Source: Halomonas alkalisoli (GTDB lineage: Bacteria; Pseudomonadota; Gammaproteobacteria; Pseudomonadales; Halomonadaceae). Taken from it: a DNA stretch of 64,000 nucleotides. Positions 35,040 to 45,370 of the stretch are shown here, piece after piece. The position numbers and the translations under genes were made by a program. How positions within the stretch are numbered: the first letter of the stretch is position 1; each line of letters opens with the position of its first letter. The stretch covers positions 248,001 through 312,000 of the forward strand of contig NZ_JAKCMI010000012.1 of assembly GCF_021412585.1 (NCBI RefSeq), written 5' to 3'. The notes under the pieces were generated by a model. It ran no database searches. It saw only the letters and a list, made by a program, of their open reading frames with translations, and was not told the origin of the DNA.

Positions 35040-36494
35040 TCACTGCTCCAGCACTCGCTCATAGAGCGCACGCTGAGCCGGTGTGGTGAGTTCGGAGTTG
35101 TGCCAAAGCAGTGAGAACGTGCCGCTGACGGCGCGGCAGCGCTGCTTGAGCAGGGCGAAGCGCTCGAATGCCTCGTCGCCGAGCCCCAGACCCAGATAGA
35201 GCGGCGAGATGACCGAAGCCTCCATGGCGATCAGCGGCCTGATCCGCAGGGGTAGGGGTTCCCCCTTGACTGGATCGAAGGCCGGATAGTCGAAGCAGGT
35301 GCCGCAGCGGAACCCGGGAGCCTCGGCATAGCCCAGCGTGGAGTCGTAATCCATGCCGGCCTGGGAGCAGCCCTGCAGGGTCAGCGGCATCTGCCAGCGC
35401 AGGTAGTGCATGCGACCGCCCCACTCTGCCTGCTCGATGCCCTCCTCGGCACAGACGCGGCGCAGCCGGTCGGCTTCATTGGCCAGCTCCTTGGGGTTGC
35501 GGAAGGTGTGGTAGCTGGGATGCAGGCCGATTTCATGGTCGCGCGCGTGGATCCGCCGCAATAGCTCGCGGATGGCCGGATGCTCGGGCTCATAGTCGGC
35601 GTCCTTGCGGGGATCGGTACGTCCGCAGATGAAGTAGAACGCGCTCGTCAGCCCATGCCGCTCGGAGGCATTCATCAACCAGTCGAACGTATTGAGCGGA
35701 TCCAGCGGGTGCAGGCGTCGACGCGTGGTCATGCGCACCCAGGGACCGAGCAGCAGCGCCTGTGGGCGGCCATGGCGCAACGCATCGCCCAGCATCACCC
35801 GCGCCAGCTTGACGTCACGGGCAAAGCCATAGCGGCTGGGGCGATCGACATCATGGGAGGGGCGCATGAGAAAGCGATGCTGGCGCAGCGTGACATGAGG
35901 CCACTGGCACTGGATGATCTGCCCCAGCACCATCAACCATTCATCGACCACGGGCCGATCCAGGTAGCCATGCCGGCCGGCATGTGAAGCGCTCGCCGGG
36001 AAGCGACAATGCCGATCCAGTGCCTGGGCATCGACCTCTTCCTGGCGGGTGAGCATCCAGTAGGTCAACCCCAGGATGTCGTAATGGATGGCCAGGCCGC
36101 CCGGCGCCGGCGTCACCAGGGGGCGCGGCAGCCTGGCCGCACCGGGGGCCGGCAGCGGCAGTTCCAGCGGGGCCGTGAACCCTTCCGCGGCAGCATCCCA
36201 GAGGTCATGGGGCAGGTCGACACCGGTCAGGTAGAAACCGGGCTGCAGGCTGTCGAAGGCCAACTGCCCCGGGGCGCCCTCCAGGGTCATGATCAGCCGC
36301 TCGGGCCCGTCACGTCTCAGTTGGAGGGCCAGGCCGTAGCGCTCGTGAAGCACCTGCTCGAGCCAGGCGAGTACCGGCTCGCTGTCGGCCACGGGCTCGT
36401 CTGCCCTGCGGGCGACACCCAGGGGGGCACCGATCAATGGCGAGTCATCCCGCCCGGGAGAATAACGATCATGGAGTACAGTCATGTCATTCAC
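35040..36494 (-). CDS. polysaccharide deacetylase-like protein (NodB-type fold, with N-terminal DUF7033-like domain)
   Basis: A 484-residue protein. The C-terminal half has a NodB-type catalytic pattern: RPSHDVDRPS (Asp pair region), EIGLHPSYHTF (HxxxH metal motif) and WHNSE near the end. The first 190 residues resemble the DUF7033 domain often fused to such enzymes. The GTG start overlaps the upstream stop (GTGA) and has a GGAGG site 8 nt before it. It would remove acyl groups from the polysaccharide. There is no signal peptide, so action before export is possible. Confidence 0.78.
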   Translation of the reverse strand: MNDMTVLHDRYSPGRDDSPLIGAPLGVARRADEPVADSEPVLAWLEQVLHERYGLALQLRRDGPERLIMTLEGAPGQLAFDSLQPGFYLTGVDLPHDLWDAAAEGFTAPLELPLPAPGAARLPRPLVTPAPGGLAIHYDILGLTYWMLTRQEEVDAQALDRHCRFPASASHAGRHGYLDRPVVDEWLMVLGQIIQCQWPHVTLRQHRFLMRPSHDVDRPSRYGFARDVKLARVMLGDALRHGRPQALLLGPWVRMTTRRRLHPLDPLNTFDWLMNASERHGLTSAFYFICGRTDPRKDADYEPEHPAIRELLRRIHARDHEIGLHPSYHTFRNPKELANEADRLRRVCAEEGIEQAEWGGRMHYLRWQMPLTLQGCSQAGMDYDSTLGYAEAPGFRCGTCFDYPAFDPVKGEPLPLRIRPLIAMEASVISPLYLGLGLGDEAFERFALLKQRCRAVSGTFSLLWHNSELTTPAQRALYERVLEQ

Positions 36495-37432
36495 TTGGAT
36501 TCCCTCCTCATAAGGGTGCGGGCCGTGATATAGGCCTCCCGGGCCAACTGGCGGAAGCCGCGCTGGCTGATGGCGTAGTGGCAGACCAGCCGTCCGCCCC
36601 ACGCCTCCTTCATCTCCGCCACCGGCGGGATATTGGCACCAATGAAATCGAAGACCGTGCAGCCCTTCTCCGCGAAGTGGGCCAGCGCCGCCTCGGCCAC
36701 CAGATTATTGACGCCATCCTTCATGGCCTCGGTCTTCATTCCCGCCGACCACGCCAGCGCATGGCCACCAGGCACATAGAGGCAGACCCGGGTCCCCATC
36801 GGCTCACCGGCAGCGTTGCGGGCCAGAAAACAGACGAAATGCTCCGGCCCCATCAGCTCGGCAAGGCGCTCCAGTTCGGTTGCCTCGAGTCGGTAGTCGA
36901 AGCCCTTGCGTGCCTCCGGGCCGGCAAGGCAGCCGGCCACCGCGGCATAGTCCTCGGTGATCTCGCAGCGATAGCCCAGTCGATGACACTTGCGCGCCTT
37001 CTTGCGGGCACTGGGATCGATGCGTTCCTCGTGTCCGGCGATGTCCAGGTGGTAGGTGTAACGGGGCCTTGCCGCCATCTGTGCCCACTCGAAGGGGCGA
37101 ATATCATCGGCAACCGTCGACAGGCTCAGGCTGCCGCCGAACCCGATCTGCCGCAGCCGCTCGGCGAGCCGGGTCAGGGCCAGGCGCTTGCGCCGATTGA
37201 ATGAAGCCGGCCTGTCGCTTGAGCAGCGGAAATCGATCGGCAGGTGTGGATTGCGGGGCGGGGTCACCAAGTGCCCCTTGCGATTGCGGTAGAGCACCGT
37301 CTCGAGGCGCCAGCCGTCCCCTTTCTCGGGGCTCAACACCACCGATTCGGCCTCCAGCGACCACTGCCGTTCGTTGAAACGTATCCACCCCGGATGAAAC
37401 AGGGGGTCGGTCTTCAGGGAATCGATCTTCAT
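36491..37432 (-). CDS. FemAB-like / Acetyltransf_6 GNAT-fold protein
   Basis: A 313-residue protein with the central SARKKARKCHRLGYRCEI and the C-terminal DGVNNLVAEAALAHFAEKGCTVFDFIGANIPPV region of the FemAB/BioF2-like acyltransferases. Members transfer amino acids from tRNA or acyl groups to amines, including in polysaccharide clusters. The start overlaps the GNAT stop (TAATG). With the neighbouring asparagine-synthase-like, GNAT and deacetylase genes it forms a coupled decoration block. Substrate unknown. Confidence 0.78.
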   Translation of the reverse strand: MKIDSLKTDPLFHPGWIRFNERQWSLEAESVVLSPEKGDGWRLETVLYRNRKGHLVTPPRNPHLPIDFRCSSDRPASFNRRKRLALTRLAERLRQIGFGGSLSLSTVADDIRPFEWAQMAARPRYTYHLDIAGHEERIDPSARKKARKCHRLGYRCEITEDYAAVAGCLAGPEARKGFDYRLEATELERLAELMGPEHFVCFLARNAAGEPMGTRVCLYVPGGHALAWSAGMKTEAMKDGVNNLVAEAALAHFAEKGCTVFDFIGANIPPVAEMKEAWGGRLVCHYAISQRGFRQLAREAYITARTLMRRESK

Positions 37433-38076
37433 TACGCAGAATCCTTTGCCGGGTTCCATCGCCCGTCCTTGTCGCTTTCCAGATCGGTCTCGTCGCGATA
37501 GTCGCTGTCGAAGTCGCAGACCAGGAAGCACCGCTCCTCTTGGCTGGCCGGGTCGCGATAGCGCTCCACCACGCGAAATCCGAGCCGATAGCTGGCCTTC
37601 AGGGAGGCCAGATTGTCCGACGATATCCGGGCCGAATAGCCCACCAGGCCGTTGTCCCGAAAATGCAGGATCGCGGTACGTCTCAGCTCCGTGGCCACAC
37701 CACGCCCCCGGTGGGCAGGCAATACGCCACTGAAGCTCGAATGGACGCGCCCCTCTCTCAGGTCACGCGGGTTGAAGCTGTAGAAGGCGGCGCCCACTAC
37801 CTGGCCCCTGGCGTCCAGCGCCACGATGCCCAGGCGGCTACCGACCAAGCGGTAGAGCCAGCGCCGTGGAAGATCCAGCGAGCGGCCGTCATGCAGTGAC
37901 TGATAGAGCGACAGCGCACCAGCGAGCCGGGAGCGGTCCATGCCGCAAAGGCGGTAGTCACCCACGCCTCGCGATACGACGGGATTCAACCGCCGCGCCC
38001 GATTGAGGTTGCGCCACATCAACGCAGCGGCGCCGACGGCCAGGCGGGGATAGCGCATCAATCCGCGAGCATTCAT
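37432..38076 (-). CDS. GNAT-family N-acetyltransferase
   Basis: A 214-residue GCN5-type acetyltransferase. The acetyl-CoA site is seen in FSGVLPAHRGRGVATELRRTAI, followed by the second strand region ARISSDNLASLKASYRLGF, which is the classic GNAT motif B. It is encoded 3 bp downstream of the asparagine-synthase-like gene and is probably part of the same sugar-modification block. The acceptor is unknown. Confidence 0.85.
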   Translation of the reverse strand: MNARGLMRYPRLAVGAAALMWRNLNRARRLNPVVSRGVGDYRLCGMDRSRLAGALSLYQSLHDGRSLDLPRRWLYRLVGSRLGIVALDARGQVVGAAFYSFNPRDLREGRVHSSFSGVLPAHRGRGVATELRRTAILHFRDNGLVGYSARISSDNLASLKASYRLGFRVVERYRDPASQEERCFLVCDFDSDYRDETDLESDKDGRWNPAKDSA

Positions 38077-38079
38077 GGA

Positions 38080-39705
38080 TCAGGAAAACCTCTCGAGGAA
38101 GAGCTGGGCGGCGATGCCGTTGTGGGTGTAGCCACGCGCCTTGAGCCGCTCGAATGTCTCGGGTGGGAAACGCCCCGTGGAGGCAGCGGTATTACCCTTC
38201 GACAGGCCCGGTGCCAGCCGCTTGGCGACGCGCTTCAACGTGGCGCCCGGCCCCTGCCTGAACGCCGTCATACGCAGCAGCCGCGCCCGCAGGCTCTGGC
38301 GGGACTTCTCAGCGGCATTGCCCAGCGGCGCGTGGCGGCCCGACACCTCGGCGAACAGGCGCTCGACGAAGGTCACGTAGCCGCTGCGGTCTTCCAGCCA
38401 ATGTCCGGGGGCCTGCTGCCAGAACGCCATGAAATCGCCATCGTAGAGGGGCATCCACCAGTCATGGCCGAAGAATTCGAAGGAGCGCACGGTATTGACG
38501 ATGAATTTCGCCTGTCGCTCCTGCCAACCAAACAGGATGAACTGACGGATGAATTCATCGGGATCCAGCGCCTCGTCCACGGGATAGGTCTCGGCCAGTC
38601 GCGGCAGGACATGGGCCTGGAAACGTGCTTCCCCGTCGGCCCCTTCATGGAGTGCGAAGTGACGCTTGCGCAGCGCCATGCCCAGGTCACCGGCCGCTAG
38701 CGTCCGCCCCTCTCGCCGGGCCTCGAATACCGGTGGCGGCAGGAAACCGGTCACGCAGCAGTGACCCGGCACGAAGACGGCCCCGGGCTCGACGTCACCC
38801 CGCTCGGTCAACAGCTTGACCGCCAGCCAATCCTGCATGTTCGTGATGCTGCTCCAGCCCGACGCCCACTGCTGGTAATGCCAGTAGTCGTCACCCGCAG
38901 CGGCTTCTCGCCAGGCAGCCTGGGAGTACTCGACGAAGGTCCAGGGCAGCTCGAGACTCTCTGCCACCTGGCGGCTCATTGCGGCCTCGGGATTGCCACG
39001 ATGGCCGTAGGCATAGGTCAGCACCCTGGGATAGCCGAGACGGGCCAGCATGGTCGCCACCAGCCTGGAGTCATAGCCGCCGCTTAGGGGAACCACGATC
39101 TGGCGCCCGTTCGCCACGTCAATCAGACGCCGAAAGGCCTGCTCGACCAACGCTTCGAGATGGGCCTGGCGACGCGCCTCGTCACCTTCCGACGCACCGC
39201 GATACTGAAAGAGGTAATAGCGCTCCAGGTCGAGGACCAGGCCCGTATCGCTGTCGTGCACGACCAGTGCCTCGCCGGCACGCAGTTGCTTGACACCCTG
39301 GAACAAGGTGTCGCGCCCCGTCACGTAGCCGGCCAACTGGAAGTCGGCACGGGCCTCTTGGCTCATGCGCTCCTGGCCCAGCCGGGAGCGCACCCAGTCG
39401 GCGTCGTCACTGAGGTATAGCGCCCCGGACGCCATGCCATAGAAGATCGGAATCGAACGAATCCTGTCCACCATGGCAACCAGACCCTTTTCATCCCGCC
39501 GAACCAGGGCATGAAAGCCATTGAGCGTCGAGAGCCGCTCTCGCCAGGCGCCGATGCCGTCCGATGGGTCGGCCAGCTTGGCGGCACCGCTCACGGAGAG
39601 CCGCTGCCCGTCCTGCCAGACAGTGCCACAGAGATGACCTTGGCCATCCGCGAGTTCACAGGATGTCCAGCGAGGAGAGCTGAAATGACAATGGATGGAG
39701 CTCAT
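38080..39705 (-). CDS. asparagine-synthase-like amidotransferase, glutaminase Cys missing
   Basis: A 541-residue protein of the asparagine synthase family. The ATP-pyrophosphatase P-loop SGGYDSR (208-214) is intact. The N-terminal Ntn-hydrolase domain is recognisable (LNGFHALV, DRIRSIPIFYG) but the residue after Met1 is Ser, not the catalytic Cys of glutaminases. Similar enzymes in O-antigen clusters (WbpS type) amidate uronic acids, which fits the WbpA-B-D-E uronic-acid genes nearby. How it gets ammonia, or whether it uses another amine, is unresolved. The ATG overlaps the wzx stop (TGATG). Confidence 0.82.
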   Translation of the reverse strand: MSSIHCHFSSPRWTSCELADGQGHLCGTVWQDGQRLSVSGAAKLADPSDGIGAWRERLSTLNGFHALVRRDEKGLVAMVDRIRSIPIFYGMASGALYLSDDADWVRSRLGQERMSQEARADFQLAGYVTGRDTLFQGVKQLRAGEALVVHDSDTGLVLDLERYYLFQYRGASEGDEARRQAHLEALVEQAFRRLIDVANGRQIVVPLSGGYDSRLVATMLARLGYPRVLTYAYGHRGNPEAAMSRQVAESLELPWTFVEYSQAAWREAAAGDDYWHYQQWASGWSSITNMQDWLAVKLLTERGDVEPGAVFVPGHCCVTGFLPPPVFEARREGRTLAAGDLGMALRKRHFALHEGADGEARFQAHVLPRLAETYPVDEALDPDEFIRQFILFGWQERQAKFIVNTVRSFEFFGHDWWMPLYDGDFMAFWQQAPGHWLEDRSGYVTFVERLFAEVSGRHAPLGNAAEKSRQSLRARLLRMTAFRQGPGATLKRVAKRLAPGLSKGNTAASTGRFPPETFERLKARGYTHNGIAAQLFLERFS

Positions 39706-41147
39706 CAATAGACCTTCCGGAACAGTAGGAAATAACGCATCGCCACCAGGGCACCGCTGACAATCAGTGCCGCCAGCCAAGGCATCCAGGCGGAACCCAG
39801 CGCTACGGCAACGATCAACGGCAGCAGCAACAGCAGGCTCCAGCCCAGAGCGACGATGGTCGGCGTGACGAGCGCCGACACGGGATTGCGCGTGACGACC
39901 ATGGTCCAGACCAGGAACCCCACCCAGCAGGCCGCACTGCTCATCGAGAAGAGCGCTACGGTAAGCAGCAGGTCATCCAGCATGGCCCCGACGGAGATTG
40001 CGACGATACGAATGATCAGCAACAACGCCTGAAAGGCCATGCCCTGGGCCTGGCGCTCCATGACCGAGAACAGATGGCTCAAGGGAGCAGTGATGAAGAC
40101 CATGTAGAGCCAGGGCGCCATCCAGCGGGCGAACTCCCCGGCCGGCCGCCAGGTTTCCCCGAAGACCAGGGCGAAGAGCTCCGGCCCCGCCAGCATCAGC
40201 ACCACGCAGGGCGGCATGGCGATCTGGGCCAGGATTCCGTGAACCTGGGCCACCAGGGGCCCCAGGCTCCCTTCCCGATGGGCCTCGGCCGCACTCGAGA
40301 AGAAGACCTTGCCGATGGCATCGCCGATCAGCGCCAGGGGCATTGCCAGCACGCGGTGTGCCAGCGCATAGAGCCCCGCCGCCGCTGGACTGAAAAGCGC
40401 GGCGAAGAGCAGCGGCGGCAACTGCTTGCCTGCCGTGTTGAACAGGCCCGACCAGGTGGAGAAAAGCGGAAAGTTACGGTAGCGCCGCGCCACCGCCAGG
40501 ACTCCGGCCGGCTTGACCCGATGCCGGACAACGGCACTCAACGCAGAGCGCGCCAAGGTAATGGTTCCCATGCCCTGGCCTACGGCCTGCCCCAGGATGA
40601 GCCCCCCGCCGCCCAACGGGTTGGCCATGAACTGGATCGCCAACAGGCAGATGGACTGCTTGATGCGAGTACTGGCAATGGTGGAATAGGCCCGGGTACG
40701 CAACGCCCAGTAGCTCACCGCCTGATAGCCACCACTGAAGGCGACGCCCAGCGGCAGCAGCCAGAGCCACCTGGCCAGTGCAGGCACGCCCAGCAGATCG
40801 GCCAGCTGCTCACCCCACAGGCCCACCATCACCGCGGAGATGATGGTGGTCACCACGACCACTGCCAGGCTGAGCACCACCACTTCCGCCGCCTCGCGAT
40901 CGGCCTCGGGAAGGGGAATGGCCATCTGGTAACGGCCGCTGGCGACGACGGTGAACAGCGCCAGCAGTCCCCCGTATACCGCCAGTAGGCCGAAGGCCTC
41001 CGGCGAGTAGAGCCGGGTCAGCAGCGGTGCGGCCAGCACGGTGAGCAGTTGGGCACCCGCCGTGCCGCCCACCAGCACGCTGACGCCTCGGGCGAAGGCA
41101 TGCGTCGGCAGCAGGCGACGGGCGGGAGCGACGAGCCGGTTCAACAC
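39705..41147 (-). CDS. Wzx-type lipid-linked repeat-unit flippase
   Basis: A 480-residue MATE/polysaccharide-transporter-fold protein with about 12 transmembrane segments. The start RGVSVLVGGTAGAQLLTVLAAPLLTRLYSPEAFGLLAV is the conserved first Wzx helix pair and its loop. It would move undecaprenyl-linked repeat units across the inner membrane. It lies between the sugar-nucleotide genes and the decoration genes in the long operon. Assignment is by fold and locus. Confidence 0.87.
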   Translation of the reverse strand: MLNRLVAPARRLLPTHAFARGVSVLVGGTAGAQLLTVLAAPLLTRLYSPEAFGLLAVYGGLLALFTVVASGRYQMAIPLPEADREAAEVVVLSLAVVVVTTIISAVMVGLWGEQLADLLGVPALARWLWLLPLGVAFSGGYQAVSYWALRTRAYSTIASTRIKQSICLLAIQFMANPLGGGGLILGQAVGQGMGTITLARSALSAVVRHRVKPAGVLAVARRYRNFPLFSTWSGLFNTAGKQLPPLLFAALFSPAAAGLYALAHRVLAMPLALIGDAIGKVFFSSAAEAHREGSLGPLVAQVHGILAQIAMPPCVVLMLAGPELFALVFGETWRPAGEFARWMAPWLYMVFITAPLSHLFSVMERQAQGMAFQALLLIIRIVAISVGAMLDDLLLTVALFSMSSAACWVGFLVWTMVVTRNPVSALVTPTIVALGWSLLLLLPLIVAVALGSAWMPWLAALIVSGALVAMRYFLLFRKVY

Positions 41148-41175
41148 GGCGGCGCCCTCTTTACGACGATCTCGC

Positions 41176-42909
41176 TCAAGCCAGCGCCTCCTGAAGCGTG
41201 GCCACGATCCGGTCCTGGTCTTCCTCGCTCAGGTAGGGGTGCATCGGCAGACTGATCACCCGACGCGATGCCGCATTGCCAACCGGCAAGTCGACACAGG
41301 GATCGGCAACGGCAGGCTGCTTGTTCAGCGGAATCGGATAGTGCACCGCCGTGGGAATGCCTGCTTCCGCCAGCCTGGCGATCACGACCTCGCGATCCTC
41401 CACCTCCACCGTGTACTGGGCGTAGGCGCTGGTGTTGTACGCCGCCACCTGGGGTGTCTTGAAGCCATGGGCCTGCAACAGCCGGCCATAGCGCTTGGCC
41501 ACCGTCTCGCGCAGCCGCAGCTCCTCATCGAGAATGTCCAGCTTGGGCAAGAGGATTGCCGCCTGGAGAGTGTCCAACCGGCTGTTGGTGCCGATACGCA
41601 CATGATGGTATCGACGCCCCTGGCCATGCCGGGCGATCTGACGAAGCACCACGGCCATCTCGTCGTCGTCGGTGAACAATGCACCGCCATCGCCATAGCA
41701 GCCCAGGGGCTTGCTCGGGAAGAAGGAGGTCGTGGCAATGGTGGAGAGGCTGCCGGAACGACGGCCACGATAGGTGGCGCCGAAGCTCTGCGCCGCATCC
41801 TCGATCACCGCGATGCCATGGCGCGCGGCGATCTCATTGATGGCATCCATGTCGGCGCACTGCCCGTAGAGCGACACGGGGACGATGGCTCGGGTGCGTG
41901 GCGTAATGGCAGCTTCCAGCTTCTCGGGATCGAGCAGATAGGTCTGGGGATCGATGTCGACATAGACGGGCCGAGCACCGAGCAGCGCCACGGTCTCTGC
42001 CGTGGCGATGTAGGTAAAGCCGGGGGTGATGACTTCGTCGCCCGGGGCGATGCCCAGCGCCATCTGAGCGATCTGCAGCGCATCGGTGCCGTTGGCGCAG
42101 CTGATGCAATGGCGCACGCCGACATAGTCGGCCAGGCGCCTTTCCAGCTCTTCCACTTCGGGGCCGAGGATATACTTGCCGTGTTCGAGGACCTGACGGA
42201 TACCGCTGTTGATCCGGTCCCGGATCTTCAGTTGCTGCGCCTTGAGGTCGATGAATTCGATCCGCTTGACCTCGGCTGTCGGCCGCTTCCCCTCCGCCGC
42301 CGGCGGGAGACAGGTCAGGATCTTTCCGGCCAACCGATAGCGATCACCGGTATGGGGACAGGTCGTTTCACCCTCGCCCTCCAGCGGTAGATCGAGACGC
42401 TCCCCATGGCGGCTCATCCAGCCAACCTGTCTGGCCGGCACGCCCACCACCACGGCAAAGTCGGGCACGTCACGATTGACCACGGCACCCGCGCCGACGA
42501 AAGCGAAGCGCCCGATGGTCACGCCGCAGACGATGGTGCAGTTGGCCCCCAGGGAGGCGCCTTCACGCACCAGCGTGTCGCGATACTCACTCTTGCGGTC
42601 GACCAGGGAGCGCGGATTGTGCACATTGGTGAAGACCATGCTCGGCCCGCAGAACACGCCGTTTTCCAGGGAGACGTTGTCATAGACCGAGACGTTGTTC
42701 TGTATCCGGCAATGATCGCCGATCACCACCCGGTTGCCGACGAAGACATTTTGCCCCAGGGATACGCCCCGACCGATACGAGCGCCGCCGCAGACGTGGA
42801 CGAAATGCCAGACATGGGTGTCTTCACCGATCCGGGCACCGGCATCGACGATGGCACTGGGATGCACCTGGACAGTGGAGTGGATCGAGTCATGCAGTTG
42901 AATATTCAT
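41176..42909 (-). CDS. wbpDE: WbpD-WbpE fusion: sugar N-acetyltransferase plus aminotransferase for a diacetamido uronic acid
   Basis: A 577-residue single polypeptide. Residues 1 to about 200 are a left-handed beta-helix acetyltransferase of the WbpD type ([46 protein letters not shown]). Residues about 217-577 are a PLP aminotransferase of the WbpE type starting [10 protein letters not shown], with NGTDALQI and catalytic Lys400 in [15 protein letters not shown]. In Pseudomonas these are separate enzymes acting in sequence on UDP-3-keto-GlcNAcA. The start with a GAGG site lies 8 bp after the wbpB stop. The linker carries a [10 protein letters not shown] segment. Confidence 0.93.
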   Translation of the reverse strand: MNIQLHDSIHSTVQVHPSAIVDAGARIGEDTHVWHFVHVCGGARIGRGVSLGQNVFVGNRVVIGDHCRIQNNVSVYDNVSLENGVFCGPSMVFTNVHNPRSLVDRKSEYRDTLVREGASLGANCTIVCGVTIGRFAFVGAGAVVNRDVPDFAVVVGVPARQVGWMSRHGERLDLPLEGEGETTCPHTGDRYRLAGKILTCLPPAAEGKRPTAEVKRIEFIDLKAQQLKIRDRINSGIRQVLEHGKYILGPEVEELERRLADYVGVRHCISCANGTDALQIAQMALGIAPGDEVITPGFTYIATAETVALLGARPVYVDIDPQTYLLDPEKLEAAITPRTRAIVPVSLYGQCADMDAINEIAARHGIAVIEDAAQSFGATYRGRRSGSLSTIATTSFFPSKPLGCYGDGGALFTDDDEMAVVLRQIARHGQGRRYHHVRIGTNSRLDTLQAAILLPKLDILDEELRLRETVAKRYGRLLQAHGFKTPQVAAYNTSAYAQYTVEVEDREVVIARLAEAGIPTAVHYPIPLNKQPAVADPCVDLPVGNAASRRVISLPMHPYLSEEDQDRIVATLQEALA

Positions 42910-42917
42910 GGCCGACC

Positions 42918-43931
<1,014 letters not shown>

Positions 43932-45248
43932 TCAGGCCTTGATGAGCCGGTCGCTGCTGGCGCCGCGGTAGATGCCCCGAGTGTCGACAATCAGCTTGGC
44001 GTGACTGCGGATCATGTCGTAGTCGAAGCGATCGTGATCCGTCGCCAGGACCACCGCGTCATATTCGGCAAGCGTCGAGGGTGAGAGCGGCACGCTCTCC
44101 AGGTCGAAGTGATGCTCGCGCATGGTGGGGAAGAGCGGCACATGCGGGTCGCTGTAGGCCACCTCGCCACCGCGGGCGCGGATACGCTCCATGATGTGGA
44201 CCGAGGGAGATTCACGCATGTCGTCGACGTTCTTCTTGTAGGCAATGCCGAGCACCAGGACCCGGCTACCCTTGAGTGCGCAGCCACGCTGGTTCAGGCC
44301 GTCCACCAGTTTTCCGACCACGTAGTCGGGCATGCCCTGGTTGATTTCGCCTGACAGCTCGATGAAACGTGTGTGAAGACCGTACTCCCGCGCCTTCCAG
44401 GTGAGGTAGAAGGGATCGATGGGAATGCAGTGCCCCCCCAGCCCCGGCCCCGGGTAATAGGGGGTGAAGCCGAAGGGCTTGGTGGCTGCGGCATCCACCA
44501 CCTCGAAGATATCGATGCCCATGCGGTCGGCCACGACCTTCATCTCGTTCACGAGGCCGATATTCACCGCGCGGTGAATGTTCTCGAGCAGCTTGGTCAT
44601 TTCCGCGGCACGGGTGGAGCTCATCGGCACCACCTGATCGATGGCCGGTCGATAGAGCGCCACGCCCACATCGCGGCAATTAGGCGTGTGACCGCCCACG
44701 ATCTTGGGAATGGTGCGGGTCTCGAAATCCGGATTGCCCGGATCTTCGCGCTCCGGCGAGTAGATCAGAAACAGGTCGGTACCGACGACCAGCCCGCCCT
44801 CCTCGATCCGTGGCAGCAACTCCTCTTCCGTGGTACCCGGATAGGTGGTGCTTTCCAGGGAAACGACCTGACCTTCCCGCAGATGCCCCTTTAGCGCATC
44901 CACCGTATTGGTGACGAAGGTCATGTCGGGCTCGCGGTACTTGTTGAGCGGCGTCGGCACACAGAGAATCACGGCATCGGCTTCGGCCACGCGTGAGAAA
45001 TCGGTGGTCGCCTCGAACCCGGCGTCACAGGCACGCGCCACCTTCTCACCGTCGATATGCTCGATGTAGCTCTTTCCGGCATTGAGCTTGCTCACCTTCG
45101 AAACATCGATATCGATGCCCAGCACGCGAAAGCCGATATCGCTATAGCGCAGCAGCAACGGCAGGCCCACGTAGCCGAGCCCGACGATCCCGATAACGGC
45201 TTCCCTGCTCTCCAGCCGGTCAATCAAACGCTCTTTGATGGTAGTCAT
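43932..45248 (-). CDS. wbpA: UDP-N-acetylglucosamine 6-dehydrogenase (WbpA)
   Basis: A 438-residue UDP-sugar dehydrogenase, very close to Pseudomonas WbpA. Visible are the NAD site [53 protein letters not shown] and the catalytic Cys in [15 protein letters not shown]. It makes UDP-GlcNAcA, the first step to 2,3-diacetamido uronic acids. An alternative start lies 3 codons upstream. The gap to wzc (122 bp) shows no clear terminator. Confidence 0.94.
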   Translation of the reverse strand: MTTIKERLIDRLESREAVIGIVGLGYVGLPLLLRYSDIGFRVLGIDIDVSKVSKLNAGKSYIEHIDGEKVARACDAGFEATTDFSRVAEADAVILCVPTPLNKYREPDMTFVTNTVDALKGHLREGQVVSLESTTYPGTTEEELLPRIEEGGLVVGTDLFLIYSPEREDPGNPDFETRTIPKIVGGHTPNCRDVGVALYRPAIDQVVPMSSTRAAEMTKLLENIHRAVNIGLVNEMKVVADRMGIDIFEVVDAAATKPFGFTPYYPGPGLGGHCIPIDPFYLTWKAREYGLHTRFIELSGEINQGMPDYVVGKLVDGLNQRGCALKGSRVLVLGIAYKKNVDDMRESPSVHIMERIRARGGEVAYSDPHVPLFPTMREHHFDLESVPLSPSTLAEYDAVVLATDHDRFDYDMIRSHAKLIVDTRGIYRGASSDRLIKA

Positions 45249-45370
45249 GACGTTCATCCATGGTTTCCGATGTATTGAGGTCGGAGTGAAGCCCAACCAC
45301 CCCTGCGGGGGCTCGGCAGCGGCTTCACGCCCTTGTTCGGACCTCACGGCCAGGCCCGGTACCGGATGCT

